DNA of 64,000 nt from Elusimicrobiales bacterium (GCA_028713125.1 JAQTOU010000001.1:266273-330272), one strand, 5' to 3'; positions 16,453-25,955 are shown, numbered from the stretch's first letter. Numbers and translations: made by a program. Notes: generated by a model from the sequence alone, not told the origin.

Positions 16453-17628
16453 TTATTTCTGTATTTCCAGCGTATCGACCTGCTCACCGGCTTTGTTGTA
16501 GACGGCCATCTTGAGGTTCTTCTCGTTCACGCTGAAGACGGCGAAGTGGTAGACGGGCAGGAACTTCGCGGACCAGTCCTCGTTGCGGCGCTGGATATAG
16601 AGCTGGTTCCCCCCGCCGCCCAGGGTGATATAAATTATGCCGCCCGTCTCGTCCGGCAGCCCTTCTTTGACAGGCAGGGTGCGCTCATAGTCGTGGTCAT
16701 GACCCTGCAGGACAAGGTCCACCTTGTATTTAAGGAAAAGCGGCTCCAGCGCCTTAACAACCTCTTCTTCAGGAGGATGCGCACCGGTAGAATAAAGGGG
16801 CTGGTGGATCATTACGAACTTCCAGGTCTTGTCGTTCGCCTTGGAAAGGTAATGCTCCAGCCACTTGTATTGCTTTGAGCCCGGGGCTAGGTCCGGGGCG
16901 AACTGCGCGCCGGTAAAGCCGTTGGCGTCAAGCACGAAGAAGCGGGCGTTAGCGTCGTCGAAGAAATAGTAATGCGGCGGCAGGCCGGTGAGCGGCACGC
17001 TGTGGAAGGGCGTGAAGTTCGCCTTGAGGAATCCCTTGCCCGCCGCGGTCTTGAGGTCGCGGCCGTAGTCGTGGTTGCCGAGCGCCAGGAAGAACGGGGC
17101 ACGGGAAAGCAGGTTCGCGTAGGGCTTGTAATACTGGTCGTCGGCGTCGGCGTCCAGGCCGTCGGACAGCACGTCGCCGGTATGCATTACGAAATCGGGG
17201 AGGAACTTCTCCATCTGGGCGGCCAGCTCGAGCTGCTCTTCGGAGCCGGAGCCGGAATCGCCGAAGGCCAGGAAAGAGAAGAACGGCTTGGTCTCGTCCC
17301 TGAAGGTGGTAAAATTCCCCTCGAAAGCCTTATAGACTCCGGTGCTCTGATCGGCGGGCAGATAAATGCGGTAGCAGTGGGTTGTGTCCGGCAGCAGGCC
17401 GAAGAGCTGGACCTTGTGTTCCCTTACCGCCGCCACCGGCGTAAGGAAGCGCTCGCAGTCCGGCGCCTGGCCGTAGGAAAGCCAGGCCGGGGAGTCGGCG
17501 TCCACCCTGAACCTTACCGTGACCATATCCCTGGACATGTTTTCGAGGTAGGGCCCGCGCTCGAACCTGGCCGCGCGAGCGGGCGCGCAAGCCAGGACCA
17601 AGAGAACGGCGGCGAGGAACTTCTTCAT
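16453..17628 (-). CDS. Exported purple-acid-phosphatase-like metallophosphoesterase
   Basis: A 391-residue exported hydrolase. After the signal peptide (MKKFLAAVLLVLACAPARA) comes a fibronectin-like N-terminal domain (about 22-110, with RGPYLENMSRDMVTVRFR), as in purple acid phosphatases, then the calcineurin-like fold. All metal motifs are present: FGDSG, HTGDVLSDG, LGNHDYG, MIHQPLYS and LQGHDHDYER. Substrates in the family are phosphate esters; the natural substrate here is unknown, and a periplasmic or surface phosphate-scavenging role is inferred. Its ATG overlaps the adenine deaminase stop (ATGA), so it is translationally coupled to ade. Confidence 0.88.
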   Translation of the reverse strand: MKKFLAAVLLVLACAPARAARFERGPYLENMSRDMVTVRFRVDADSPAWLSYGQAPDCERFLTPVAAVREHKVQLFGLLPDTTHCYRIYLPADQSTGVYKAFEGNFTTFRDETKPFFSFLAFGDSGSGSEEQLELAAQMEKFLPDFVMHTGDVLSDGLDADADDQYYKPYANLLSRAPFFLALGNHDYGRDLKTAAGKGFLKANFTPFHSVPLTGLPPHYYFFDDANARFFVLDANGFTGAQFAPDLAPGSKQYKWLEHYLSKANDKTWKFVMIHQPLYSTGAHPPEEEVVKALEPLFLKYKVDLVLQGHDHDYERTLPVKEGLPDETGGIIYITLGGGGNQLYIQRRNEDWSAKFLPVYHFAVFSVNEKNLKMAVYNKAGEQVDTLEIQK

Positions 17629-19397
17629 TTTCCGCCGGGCCCGCAGAAAAGCGGGGTCACTTTGAACTTGACCGCGTCGATAAGGCCCCGGTCGGTGATC
17701 CTTATCTCCGGTATGGGCGGAAGAGTGAGGAAAGACATTGCCATGAATGGGTCCGAGAGCTTCGAGCCGAGCATTTTAGCGATCTCGTTCAGGCGCTTCT
17801 GCTTCTCACGCACGAAGTCGGCGCTGCGGTCGGACATAAGGCCGGCCACCGGCAGCGGCAGGGCTTCCAGGACCTGGCCGTTGAGCGCGGCCACTATCCC
17901 CCCCTGCATTTTCACCACCTGTACGGCGGCTGTGTACATATCCCCGTCGTGGGTGCCTACGACGACTATATTGTGGGAATCGTGGGAGACGGAGGAAGCG
18001 ATCGCGCCTTTCTTAAGGCCGAAGCCCTTGACGAGGGCGAGCGCAACGCGGCCGCTGGCCATGTGCCGCTCGATCACTGCGATCTTCAGGATGTCCTTCT
18101 CGGTGTCGGATGAAACGTAGCCGCCGTCCTCTTTCACTTTCTCGATGCTGCACTTTGTAACGATCTGGTCCGGGATGACGTTCATCACGCGGGCGTACTT
18201 CCCCAGCGCCTTGAGGGCGAAATCCTCGTGCTCGATCCAGCGCACGTTTATGGTGCCGCGGGTCTTCCCCTTGTATTCCTTGATAACGCCGGGCTCTATC
18301 TCGCCCGACCTGGAGACCAGGCGGCCGCTCTTGAAGACTTTGGAGATCTTCACCTTCTTCAGGTCTTCGAAGACCACCAGGTCCGCGGCGTAACCGGGGG
18401 CGATGGCGCCCAGGTTCTTTATGCCGAAATATTCGGCCGTGTTGATAGTGGCCATCTGGATGGCGCGGATCGGGTCCACGCCCAGGCGGATCGCGGTGCG
18501 CACAAGGTAATCTATATGACCTTCGCGGGCTATATCCTCGAGGTGGCGGTCGTCGGTCACGAAAATGAACTTGCGGGAATTCTCGGAGTTGACCAGCGGG
18601 AGGAGGTTCTTGAGGTTCTTGGCGGCGGTGCCCTCGCGGATCATGATGTACATGCCGGCGCGCAGCTTCTCGCGGGCCTCAGCGACGTCGGTGCACTCGT
18701 GGTCGGAGCGGATCCCGGCGGAGACGTAGGAATAAAGCTGCTTGCCCTTGAGCATCGGGGCGTGGCCGTCGATGACCTTGTTCCTGGCTATGGCAATCTT
18801 GCGCATCACCTCTTCGTTGCGGTTGATGACGCCGGGATAGTCCATCATCTCGCCTATGCCGAGCACGCGCTCGTCGTTAAGCAGCAGGCCCAGGTCGTGC
18901 GCGGTAAGTTCGGCGCCGGCGGTCTCGAGGTGCGTGGCGGGCACGCAGGAAGGCAGCATCAAATAAACGCTGAGCGGGCTGTCCTCGCTGGAGGCCAGCA
19001 TATATTTTATCCCGTCGAGCCCCAGCACGTTGGCGATCTCGTGCGGGTCGATGACCGCTGAGGTGGTCCCGTGCGGCAGCACGACGCGGGCGAACTCGGG
19101 GATCTTTACCATAGAACTTTCTATGTGAACGTGGCCGTCGATAAAGCCGGGCGAGAGGTAGGCGCCCTTGAGGTCCATGACCTGCGCGGCCTTGTAGTCG
19201 CCGAAGCCGACCACGCGCCCGCGGTGCACGGCCACATGGGTGCGGTGGATATCCCCGGAGAAGGTGTTTATCACCCGCGCGTTCTTAAGCAGCAGGTCCA
19301 CGCGCTTTCCGCCGCCGGAGATCTCTATCGTGTTCTTTATCTTTTCCAGGCTTGAATCCATGTCCATCATATTAGCCACCGCCTTATAATTTGTCAT
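17625..19397 (-). CDS. ade: Adenine deaminase
   Basis: A 590-residue amidohydrolase converting adenine to hypoxanthine and ammonia in purine salvage. Amidohydrolase landmarks: GFIDGHVHIESS (metal-binding HxH), the VIDPHEIANVLG block, IDGHAPMLKG, GIRSDHECTD and the C-terminal SSVSHDSHNIVVVG histidines typical of the Ade family. Length fits the family. The start is uncertain between M1 (19397) and the two methionines at residues 10-11. M1 is preferred because TTGTGA and TGTAAA spaced by 17 bases lie immediately before it, implying a leaderless message. It is coupled to the metallophosphatase gene by a 4-base overlap. Confidence 0.93.
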   Translation of the reverse strand: MTNYKAVANMMDMDSSLEKIKNTIEISGGGKRVDLLLKNARVINTFSGDIHRTHVAVHRGRVVGFGDYKAAQVMDLKGAYLSPGFIDGHVHIESSMVKIPEFARVVLPHGTTSAVIDPHEIANVLGLDGIKYMLASSEDSPLSVYLMLPSCVPATHLETAGAELTAHDLGLLLNDERVLGIGEMMDYPGVINRNEEVMRKIAIARNKVIDGHAPMLKGKQLYSYVSAGIRSDHECTDVAEAREKLRAGMYIMIREGTAAKNLKNLLPLVNSENSRKFIFVTDDRHLEDIAREGHIDYLVRTAIRLGVDPIRAIQMATINTAEYFGIKNLGAIAPGYAADLVVFEDLKKVKISKVFKSGRLVSRSGEIEPGVIKEYKGKTRGTINVRWIEHEDFALKALGKYARVMNVIPDQIVTKCSIEKVKEDGGYVSSDTEKDILKIAVIERHMASGRVALALVKGFGLKKGAIASSVSHDSHNIVVVGTHDGDMYTAAVQVVKMQGGIVAALNGQVLEALPLPVAGLMSDRSADFVREKQKRLNEIAKMLGSKLSDPFMAMSFLTLPPIPEIRITDRGLIDAVKFKVTPLFCGPGGK

Positions 19398-19402
19398 TTA
19401 AT

Positions 19403-19431
19403 TTTACAATACTTTGCCGCGCGCATCACAA
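19403..19431 (-). promoter_or_regulatory. Promoter of ade (leaderless type)
   Basis: Minus strand: TTGTGA (19426-19431), 17-base spacer, TGTAAA (19403-19408), then only 5 bases to the ATG at 19395-19397. A CCGCCCGC/GCGGGCGG inverted repeat lies beyond it at about 19441-19477, between the divergent ade and kinase genes. Confidence 0.5.
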
Positions 19432-19515
19432 GATAAACCCGCCCGCGTTTTTTTGTATCATAGGTTCTGCGGGCGGACCTGCGGAAGCCTGGACAGCCGC
19501 CGGTGGGATAATTTC

Positions 19516-22500
19516 ATGAAATTAAACTCTAATTTAAGCGCGCTGAGCGGCGGATTGCTCCTGATACTCATGCTGTTCATGGGCGGGCTGCTGTACAATA
19601 ATATGTCCCAGTGGAGGGCGGCCGACCTCAGGCTAAAGCATACGCAGGCCTCCATGAGCAGCATAGAAGAGATAAGCTCCCTCGTTCTCCAGGCCGAATC
19701 CGCGGTACGCACCTATGCTGTCACTGGCAACTCCGGGGCGCTGGTGTCTTACGACAGAGCTTCCTCGGCGCTGGAAAGACAGGAGGGCCGGCTGGCCGGT
19801 CTCGAGAGGGACCATAAAGAGCAGTACCAGAATCTCAGGGCCCTCACGGACCTGGTAAAAAAGCGACAGGCCCGGTTCAATGAAACAATACTCTTCCGGA
19901 GAACCAGGGGATTTGACGCCGCCAGGCTCCAGAAGGCCATAGAGGCAGGGAACAGCACGAGCACGGAACTGCTGGCGGCGGCCGAAAAGATGCAGAAAGC
20001 GGAGCGGCGGGACATGCGGGCCTGGGAACTTCAGTCCACCGCGGGGTCCATCCAGCAGCGCAGGCTGCTCACGAGCAGCTTTCTTGTCATCTTCCTTATA
20101 GTACTGGGAGCTTTCGCCGCCGTACTGCATGGCATAAGGCACCGCATCAGGACCGAGGACGAACTTGGAGACGCCAATGCCAGGCTGCAAAGCGTCCTGG
20201 AAGCCGCCAGCCAGGTCTCTATAATTGCGACGGACCTCGTGGGGACGATAACGCTTTTCAACTCCGGAGCGGAAAAGATGCTGGGCTACCGCGCGGAAGA
20301 GCTGGTCGGGCTCCAGACGCCGGCGAAGATCCACCTTCTCAGGGAGATCGAGCAGCGCGGCCGCGAACTGACGGAGAAACTCGGGCGGCCGGTACAGGGC
20401 TTCGACGTTTTTGTGGAAATGGCCCGGCAGGGCGGCTTTGAGAACCGCGAGTGGACCTATGTCCGCAAGGACGGGACGGCTTTCCCTGTAGAGCTGATCG
20501 TTACCGGCGTCAAGGGCCACAACGGGAAACTGACCGGCTTCCTCGGCCTGGCCACGGATATAAGCGCGCGCAAGCGCGCGGAGCTGGAGATGAGGAAGCT
20601 CTCCACCGCGGTCAAGTCCAGCCCCACTTCCATAATAATAACCGACCGGGAGGGCCTGATAGAATACGCGAATCCCAAGTTCATGGAGCTCACGGGTTAT
20701 TCCGCTAAGGAGCTGCTGGGGCAGAACCCCAAGCTCATAAATTCCGGCAAGATCCCTAAAAGCACCATCAAAGAACTCTGGGACACCATCCTGGACGGCC
20801 GCGAATGGAACGGGGAGCTGCTGAACCGCAAGAAGAGCGGCGAGCTGTTCTGGGAGCACGCCGCTATTTCCCCGGTAAAAGACCCGCGGGGAAATATAAC
20901 TAACTTTATAGCGGTGAAAGTGGACATCACCGACCGTAAGGTCGCGCAGCGCGAGATAGAGAAAGCGCGCGACGCCGCGATGGAGCTGGCGCGGATGAAG
21001 TCCGAGTTCCTGGCAAACATGAGCCATGAGATAAGGACGCCGATGAACGCCATCATAGGGATGACCGGGCTCCTGCTGGACACGCAGTTGAACGAGCAGC
21101 AGCGGGATTACGTAAAAACGGTCAACGGCGCCGGAGAAGCCCTGCTCGGGATCATAAACGACATCCTGGATTTCTCCAAGATAGAATCCGGGAAACTGAC
21201 GATAGAGAAACTGGATTTCGACCTCCTGGAGACCGTGGAGAGCACGACGGAGCTCCTGGCGCCGCGCGCCCAGGAAAAGGGCGTGGAGCTGGCCCACTTC
21301 GTAGAGAAAGACGTCCCGGCCGGGCTGCGCGGGGACCAGGGGCGCCTGCGCCAGGTGCTCCTGAACCTGCTCGGGAACGCCCTGAAGTTCACCGAAGCCG
21401 GCGAAGTAGTGCTGAAGGTTTCCATCCAGAAGGAGACCGCGTCGGGGCCGATGCTGCGCTTCTCCGTAAAGGATACTGGCATCGGCATTCCCGCCGAGGC
21501 GCAGAAAAACCTCTTCCAGGTCTTTACGCAGGCGGACGCCTCCACCACCCGCAAATACGGCGGGACGGGGCTGGGACTGTCTATCTCGAAAAAGCTGGTG
21601 GAAATAATGGGCGGCGAGATCGGGCTGGAGAGCGAGCCGGGCAAAGGCTCCACTTTCTGGTTCACCCTCCCCTTTGAAAGGCAGAGCGGGGAGCAGCCGC
21701 CGGCTCCGGAAAAGACCCATCTAACGGGAATCAAGGCGCTGATAGTGGACGACAATGCGGCTAACCGGGAAATAGTCAGCCGCTACCTGGAAGCCTGGGA
21801 GATGAGGTTCGAGGCCGTCGCCTCCGGGAAAGAGGCCCTCCAGGCCTTAAAACGGGAAGCCGCCGGGAAAGACCCTTTCAGACTGGTCCTGCTGGACATG
21901 CATATGACCGGTATGGACGGGCTGATGCTTGCCCGCGCCATACAGGAAGACGCCGGCATCCCCCTCGTAAGAAAAGTGATGATGACCTCCCTGGGCCAAA
22001 GCCTCAAAGCTGAAGAGCTTAAGGCAGCCGGGATATCGATCTGCCTTACAAAGCCGGTCCGCCCCGCGTCTCTGCTTAAAGCCCTGGACTCGGCCCTCGC
22101 GGAGCCCGCCCGCGGAGGAGATAAAGCCCCTCCGCCGGTACCCGCCCGCATTGCGGAACGGGCTCTGAACAAATATTTCCGCGTCCTGGTCGCCGAGGAC
22201 AATATTGTCAACCAGAAAGTGGCCATGAAGCAACTGGAGAAACTCGGCTACGAGTCGGACGTAGCGGCTAACGGACTCGAAGTCCTTGAAGCTATGAAGC
22301 GGCGGCCGTACGAGCTGGTGCTGATGGACTGCCAGATGCCGGAAATGGACGGCTTCCAGGCGACGGCGGAGATCCGCAAGCTGGAAGAAGACCAGCGGCA
22401 TACGCCTATAGTCGCGATGACCGCCAACGCCCTGCAGGGGGACCGGGAAAAATGCCTGGCGTCTGGTATGGACGGCTATCTATCTAAACCGGTAAGGTTG

Positions 22501-22896
22501 GAAAAACTTGCGGAGGTAATGGAGAAATGGGATACCCCGCTGGACGCGGCGGCCGTCAAGGAGCTGATGGCGCTGGCCGGAAAGGAGAACCCGGCCTTCA
22601 TGGACGAACTGGTAACAGCCTATATGAAAGATGTCCCCTCGCGCATTGAAGCCATCCGCGCCGGTATCCGCGCCGGCGACGCCGAAGCGCTGCGGCTGGC
22701 GGCCCACGCTCTGAAGGGCAGCAGCGGGAACGCGGGGGCTCAACGGATCCAGAGGATCTGCCGCCTCCTGGAATTGATCGGAATTTCAGGGTCCGTCGAA
22801 GGCGCGGGCGAGCACCTTGAAGCCCTGGAAAAAGAAATGGCCGGCACAAGCGCGGCCATGGAAGGACTGCGCATGGGCCCGGCCAGGCCGCAGTAA
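19516..22896 (+). CDS. Membrane hybrid histidine kinase: CHASE3-PAS-PAS-HisKA-HATPase-REC-REC-HPt
   Basis: A 1126-residue multistep phosphorelay sensor. Order: TM1 (about 8-26), CHASE3-like periplasmic helices, TM2 (about 187-207), PAS (about 225-345), PAS (about 350-470), HisKA with FLANMSHEIRTPMNAIIG, HATPase with LLNLLGNALKFT, DTGIGIP and GGTGLGLSISKKL. Two receivers follow: the first (ALIVDDN, LLDMHMTGMDG, LTKPVR) and the second (VLVAEDN, LMDCQMPEMDG, VAMTANA, LSKPVR), each with its Asp and Lys. A C-terminal HPt domain has AAHALKGSSGNAG. Start set at the ATG before KLNSNLSALSGG, which opens TM1 and follows GGTGGG; longer starts add unlikely residues. No separate response regulator adjoins, so the output partner is elsewhere. 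Confidence 0.93.
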   Translation: MKLNSNLSALSGGLLLILMLFMGGLLYNNMSQWRAADLRLKHTQASMSSIEEISSLVLQAESAVRTYAVTGNSGALVSYDRASSALERQEGRLAGLERDHKEQYQNLRALTDLVKKRQARFNETILFRRTRGFDAARLQKAIEAGNSTSTELLAAAEKMQKAERRDMRAWELQSTAGSIQQRRLLTSSFLVIFLIVLGAFAAVLHGIRHRIRTEDELGDANARLQSVLEAASQVSIIATDLVGTITLFNSGAEKMLGYRAEELVGLQTPAKIHLLREIEQRGRELTEKLGRPVQGFDVFVEMARQGGFENREWTYVRKDGTAFPVELIVTGVKGHNGKLTGFLGLATDISARKRAELEMRKLSTAVKSSPTSIIITDREGLIEYANPKFMELTGYSAKELLGQNPKLINSGKIPKSTIKELWDTILDGREWNGELLNRKKSGELFWEHAAISPVKDPRGNITNFIAVKVDITDRKVAQREIEKARDAAMELARMKSEFLANMSHEIRTPMNAIIGMTGLLLDTQLNEQQRDYVKTVNGAGEALLGIINDILDFSKIESGKLTIEKLDFDLLETVESTTELLAPRAQEKGVELAHFVEKDVPAGLRGDQGRLRQVLLNLLGNALKFTEAGEVVLKVSIQKETASGPMLRFSVKDTGIGIPAEAQKNLFQVFTQADASTTRKYGGTGLGLSISKKLVEIMGGEIGLESEPGKGSTFWFTLPFERQSGEQPPAPEKTHLTGIKALIVDDNAANREIVSRYLEAWEMRFEAVASGKEALQALKREAAGKDPFRLVLLDMHMTGMDGLMLARAIQEDAGIPLVRKVMMTSLGQSLKAEELKAAGISICLTKPVRPASLLKALDSALAEPARGGDKAPPPVPARIAERALNKYFRVLVAEDNIVNQKVAMKQLEKLGYESDVAANGLEVLEAMKRRPYELVLMDCQMPEMDGFQATAEIRKLEEDQRHTPIVAMTANALQGDREKCLASGMDGYLSKPVRLEKLAEVMEKWDTPLDAAAVKELMALAGKENPAFMDELVTAYMKDVPSRIEAIRAGIRAGDAEALRLAAHALKGSSGNAGAQRIQRICRLLELIGISGSVEGAGEHLEALEKEMAGTSAAMEGLRMGPARPQ

Positions 22897-22930
22897 AAAC
22901 CGGTTAAAGCAGCCGGCCGAGCCGAACTGT

Positions 22931-22936
22931 TATAAT
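22931..22936 (+). promoter_or_regulatory. -10 box directly before tauE-like gene
   Basis: TATAAT ends 3 bases before the ATG at 22940. Transcription would start at or inside the first codons (two adjacent ATGs, 22940 and 22943), so the message is probably leaderless. Confidence 0.45.
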
Positions 22937-22939
22937 TTC

Positions 22940-23716
22940 ATGATGGATCTACTTCACCCGGCCCAGCCTTACCTTCCTCTCGCGCTCCTGGTCTTCCTCG
23001 CCGGCTTCGTGGATTCCATCGCCGGCGGGGGCGGGCTGATAACCCTGCCGGCCTACCTGGCTTTCGGACTGAGCCCCGCGGTCCTGCTCGGCACGAATAA
23101 ACTCTCCTCTTCCCTTGGAACGACGGTAGCAGCCGCGAAGTTCATCAAAGAAACGCGGTTCGGCGCGGATTTCCTTTTTATACTCGTGGTCCTGGGCGCT
23201 GGCGGCGCTTTCCTGGGCGCCAGGGCCATTTCTATGATCCCGCCGGAAGCGATACGCTATCTCCTGATAGTGCTGCTGCCGCCGGTCGCCATCTTCCTGG
23301 CCGCTAAAAAAAGTTTCGGGCTGGTAGATACCAGCAAGGCGCACTCGGAAGCCTCGCTGCTGCGGCGCTCCGGCTCGCTCTCTTTATTTATAGGTTTTTA
23401 CGACGGGCTGCTCGGGCCGGGAACGGGCACCTTCCTGGCGGTCGGCTTCGCCCGGCTTTGCGGCTTCGACCTGCTGCGCTCCACGGCGCTGGCCAAGCTG
23501 CTTAATCTGGTTTCAAACCTCGGGGCGCTGGCGACTTTTCTCTACCTGGGCAGGGTCGATGTAAAACTGGGGCTCGCGATGGGCGTAGCGGGCATGGCCG
23601 GGAATTACGCCGGCTCCCACCTGGCGCTTAAGAAGGGGACCTGGATCATACGACCGATGCTTTTTACCGTCTCGACCGCGCTGCTGGTCAAAATAGCCTG
23701 GGACATGCTTAAATAA
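22940..23716 (+). CDS. TauE/SafE-family (TSUP) membrane transporter
   Basis: A 258-residue polytopic protein with about eight hydrophobic helices. The TSUP signature is clear: LAGFVDSIAGGGGLITLPAYL near the start, LGTNKLSSSLGT, and in the second repeat FYDGLLGPGTGTFLAVGF and STALAKLLNLVSNLGAL. The family moves small organosulfur or sulfite-like anions, often outward; the substrate here is unknown. Either of two tandem ATGs may be the start; there is no Shine-Dalgarno and a TATAAT box is directly upstream. It follows the hybrid kinase by 43 bases and is convergent with the PgeF gene, only 9 bases away. Confidence 0.9.
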   Translation: MMDLLHPAQPYLPLALLVFLAGFVDSIAGGGGLITLPAYLAFGLSPAVLLGTNKLSSSLGTTVAAAKFIKETRFGADFLFILVVLGAGGAFLGARAISMIPPEAIRYLLIVLLPPVAIFLAAKKSFGLVDTSKAHSEASLLRRSGSLSLFIGFYDGLLGPGTGTFLAVGFARLCGFDLLRSTALAKLLNLVSNLGALATFLYLGRVDVKLGLAMGVAGMAGNYAGSHLALKKGTWIIRPMLFTVSTALLVKIAWDMLK

Positions 23717-23725
23717 AGCGCGGCT

Positions 23726-24511
23726 TCACTCCTTCAGCATCGCCATCAGGCCGAAACGGCCCGTTTTCTCGCCGTCCCTCCGCCACGAATAGAACATCTC
23801 TTTCTCGGAGTAAGTGCACAGGTGCATGAACTCGTGCTTCCGGACCCCCAGCGCCTCCAGGCGCAGCCGCAGGAGTTCGCGCAGATTGAAGAAATGCCGC
23901 CCTTCTTTCAGGGTGAGGAATCTCTTATCGGCGCCGCCGGGGTAAAAAGCCTTCAGCTTTTCCATAAAATCCTCCCGGACCGGGTAATTTGCGGCGGAGA
24001 TCATGGGCGAAACGCCCGCAAGGATATCTCCGGGTTCGCTGCCGAACTGCATCTTCATCACCGCCAGGGTCGCGCCGTAAATATCCAGGAAAGCCCCCCT
24101 CCAGCCGCTGTGTATGACGGCGAGGACCTTGCGGGCGGGATCGTAAAAAGCGGTAAGCGCGCAGTCGGCCGAAAGGGCCAGCAGCGGGATGCCGGGCACG
24201 GCCGTAAGGAGCGCGTCGGTATTCTCGGGCGGGACGCCGCCGCCCGCCGTCATTACGGCTACATTGGCGGTATGCCGCTGGCGCATCCGCTCCAGGCGGG
24301 CGGGCTCCGCCCCGAGGGCGGCGCAGAAGAGGCCGAGGTTCTCCTCCACATTCTCTATCTTGTCGCCCGTGCCGCTGCCGAGGTTAAGGCCCGCGTAAGG
24401 CCCGGTGCTTACTCCGCTCTGGCGCGTTGAAACGGCGCATTCAAGGCCCGGAAGCTCTTTAAAACTGTCGAACCGCAGCAGTTTCAGTCCGTTTTTCTCC
24501 TCGGTATTCAT
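23726..24511 (-). CDS. pgeF: PgeF/YfiH-type purine nucleoside phosphorylase (laccase-domain protein)
   Basis: A 261-residue cytoplasmic Cu-oxidase_4 (DUF152) protein. The metal/active-site residues are in RMRQRHTANV, LSADCALTAFYD and VIHSGWRGAFLDIYG. Older annotation calls these polyphenol oxidases, but YfiH and relatives are known to be purine nucleoside phosphorylases or adenosine deaminases, and PgeF in E. coli edits peptidoglycan precursors. With adenine deaminase in the same region, a purine-salvage role is plausible. GGGGG lies about 8 bases before the ATG, and a TATAAT element shared with the divergent GNAT gene lies about 40 bases upstream. Confidence 0.9.
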   Translation of the reverse strand: MNTEEKNGLKLLRFDSFKELPGLECAVSTRQSGVSTGPYAGLNLGSGTGDKIENVEENLGLFCAALGAEPARLERMRQRHTANVAVMTAGGGVPPENTDALLTAVPGIPLLALSADCALTAFYDPARKVLAVIHSGWRGAFLDIYGATLAVMKMQFGSEPGDILAGVSPMISAANYPVREDFMEKLKAFYPGGADKRFLTLKEGRHFFNLRELLRLRLEALGVRKHEFMHLCTYSEKEMFYSWRRDGEKTGRFGLMAMLKE

Positions 24512-24550
24512 TGTGTGCCCCCCTTCAGTAGCGTTCCCTGGCTTTAAGTT

Positions 24551-24560
24551 TATATTATAA
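24551..24560. promoter_or_regulatory. Shared divergent -10 region, pgeF and GNAT
   Basis: TATATTATAA gives TATTAT on the plus strand (24553-24558), 6 bases before the GNAT ATG, and TATAAT on the minus strand (24554-24559) about 43 bases before pgeF. The pgeF message would have a leader with a ribosome site; the GNAT message would be leaderless. Confidence 0.45.
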
Positions 24561-24564
24561 CCTT

Positions 24565-24993
24565 ATGCCTGCCCGAGCAAGAGTAAAATTCATCGAAGCC
24601 CCGGACGCCGCTACCCTGAGGGGAATTATAACAATTTACCGCGCCCACGGCTGGTGGAAGCCCGGCGATAAACCCGCGCTGCTTAAAAAGATAATTAAAG
24701 GCAGCCACTGCTTCGCTGTCGCTGAAACCGCCGACCGCATCATCGGCATGGGGAGGGCAATAAGCGACGGGGTCAGCGACGCTTATATCCAGGATATGGC
24801 CGTGCTTGATACCGAGCGCGGCTCCGGGGCCGGGAGCGCCCTCCTGAAAGCCATTATGAAGCGGCTGAAAAAAGACGGGGTAAAATGGGTCGGGCTGATA
24901 GCCCAGGACAATTCGGAGTATTTTTACAGGAAAGCCGGCTTTAAAACCCTCGCGAAGGCCCACCCCATGCTTTCAAAAGAGAGCTATGTTTAA
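24565..24993 (+). CDS. GNAT-family N-acetyltransferase
   Basis: A 142-residue acetyl-CoA-dependent transferase. The acetyl-CoA loop is DTERGSGAGSALLKAIM, preceded by the beta strand DAYIQDMAVL and followed by the QDNSEYFYRKAGFKTL motif near the end, the usual GNAT C-terminal hallmark. The acceptor substrate cannot be told. It overlaps the DUF2156 gene by 8 bases, so the two are made together; DUF2156 also has a GNAT-like fold, so this pair may act in the same modification step (inference). Confidence 0.88.
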   Translation: MPARARVKFIEAPDAATLRGIITIYRAHGWWKPGDKPALLKKIIKGSHCFAVAETADRIIGMGRAISDGVSDAYIQDMAVLDTERGSGAGSALLKAIMKRLKKDGVKWVGLIAQDNSEYFYRKAGFKTLAKAHPMLSKESYV

Positions 24994-25891
24994 CCGCCTT
25001 AAGCCGGAAGATTATCCGGCACTTAAGAAGTATTTCGAAAAGCACCGCTACCCCCTCTGCGAGTATTCGCTGGCCTCCATCATCGTCTGGAACCGCTGCC
25101 TTTACGAGGTAAGCTGGAAGCTGGACGGGGACCTTCTATTGATAGCCGAAACCGATATAGAGCCCCCCGCCGCAAAGCGCCTGCTGATGCCGGTGCCCTG
25201 CCCCTTCCGCGATATCCCCCCGGCGGAACTCGCGGATATCGCGAAGCGCAGCCGCCACACGCGCTACTATTACGTCCCGCAGGACTACTTCGAGAAGAAC
25301 AAAGCCGGCCTCGAGGATTTTTTTACCGCCGCCGAGCAGCCCGGCTATATGGACTATCTTTACAACACCGGAGACCTGGCGGGGCTTCCCGGGCATAAGT
25401 ACGCTAAGAAGCGCAATTTGGTCGCCCAGTTCTGCAAGCAGACCGCGGCTGTCAGGAAAGTGGAAGTGGAAGCGCTTAAGCCGGCGAACAACGCCGCCTG
25501 CCTTGCCCTGCTGGACCGCTGGGCGCATGACCCGGAGGCCGGGGCGCAGCTGGACATGCTCAACTGCGAGCGCAAGGCCATAATGAACGGCCTGAAGCAT
25601 TTCGACCTGTTGGAGCTTAACGGCGTGCTTGTGAAGGTGGACGGCGAGATCGCCGGCTTCGCTTTCGGCTCCCGGCTTTCCGAAGGAGTTTTTGTGCTGA
25701 ACTTCGAAAAAGCGCTGGACAGCTATAAGGGGATCTACCAGTTCCTGGATAAAGAGCTGGCGCTCAGCCTGCCCCACCGGTATTCCTTCATCAACAAGGA
25801 AAGCGACCTCTGCAAGCCCGGCCTGGCCAAGACCAAGGAATCCTATTATCCGGCTTTTAAAACCAAGTCCTATACCCTTACGCTCAAATAA
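24986..25891 (+). CDS. DUF2156 protein (LPG-synthase C-terminal-like acyl/aminoacyl transferase fold)
   Basis: A 301-residue soluble protein beginning MFNRLKPEDYPALKKYFEK. The pattern CEYSLASIIVWNRCLYEVSW, the YNTGDLAGLPGHKYAKKRNLV block and the ending HRYSFINKESDLCKPGLAKTKESYYPA are typical of DUF2156, related to the catalytic domain of lysylphosphatidylglycerol synthase (a double GNAT fold). Members lack membrane helices, as here. Substrate unknown: aminoacyl-tRNA-dependent lipid or peptide modification is the family-level guess. The start overlaps the GNAT stop (ATGTTTAA). Confidence 0.85.
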   Translation: MFNRLKPEDYPALKKYFEKHRYPLCEYSLASIIVWNRCLYEVSWKLDGDLLLIAETDIEPPAAKRLLMPVPCPFRDIPPAELADIAKRSRHTRYYYVPQDYFEKNKAGLEDFFTAAEQPGYMDYLYNTGDLAGLPGHKYAKKRNLVAQFCKQTAAVRKVEVEALKPANNAACLALLDRWAHDPEAGAQLDMLNCERKAIMNGLKHFDLLELNGVLVKVDGEIAGFAFGSRLSEGVFVLNFEKALDSYKGIYQFLDKELALSLPHRYSFINKESDLCKPGLAKTKESYYPAFKTKSYTLTLK

Positions 25892-25910
25892 AGGCCGGAG
25901 GCCGCAAAAA

Positions 25911-25936
25911 AAGAAGCCCGGTAAGCCGGGCTTCTT
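25911..25936. terminator. Bidirectional terminator between DUF2156 and M14 genes
   Basis: AAGAAGCCCGG (25911-25921) pairs with CCGGGCTTCTT (25926-25936) around TAAG, with an A-run before and TTTT after, serving both convergent genes. Confidence 0.85.
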
Positions 25937-25955
25937 TTATTTCTGGTTAAGCTTT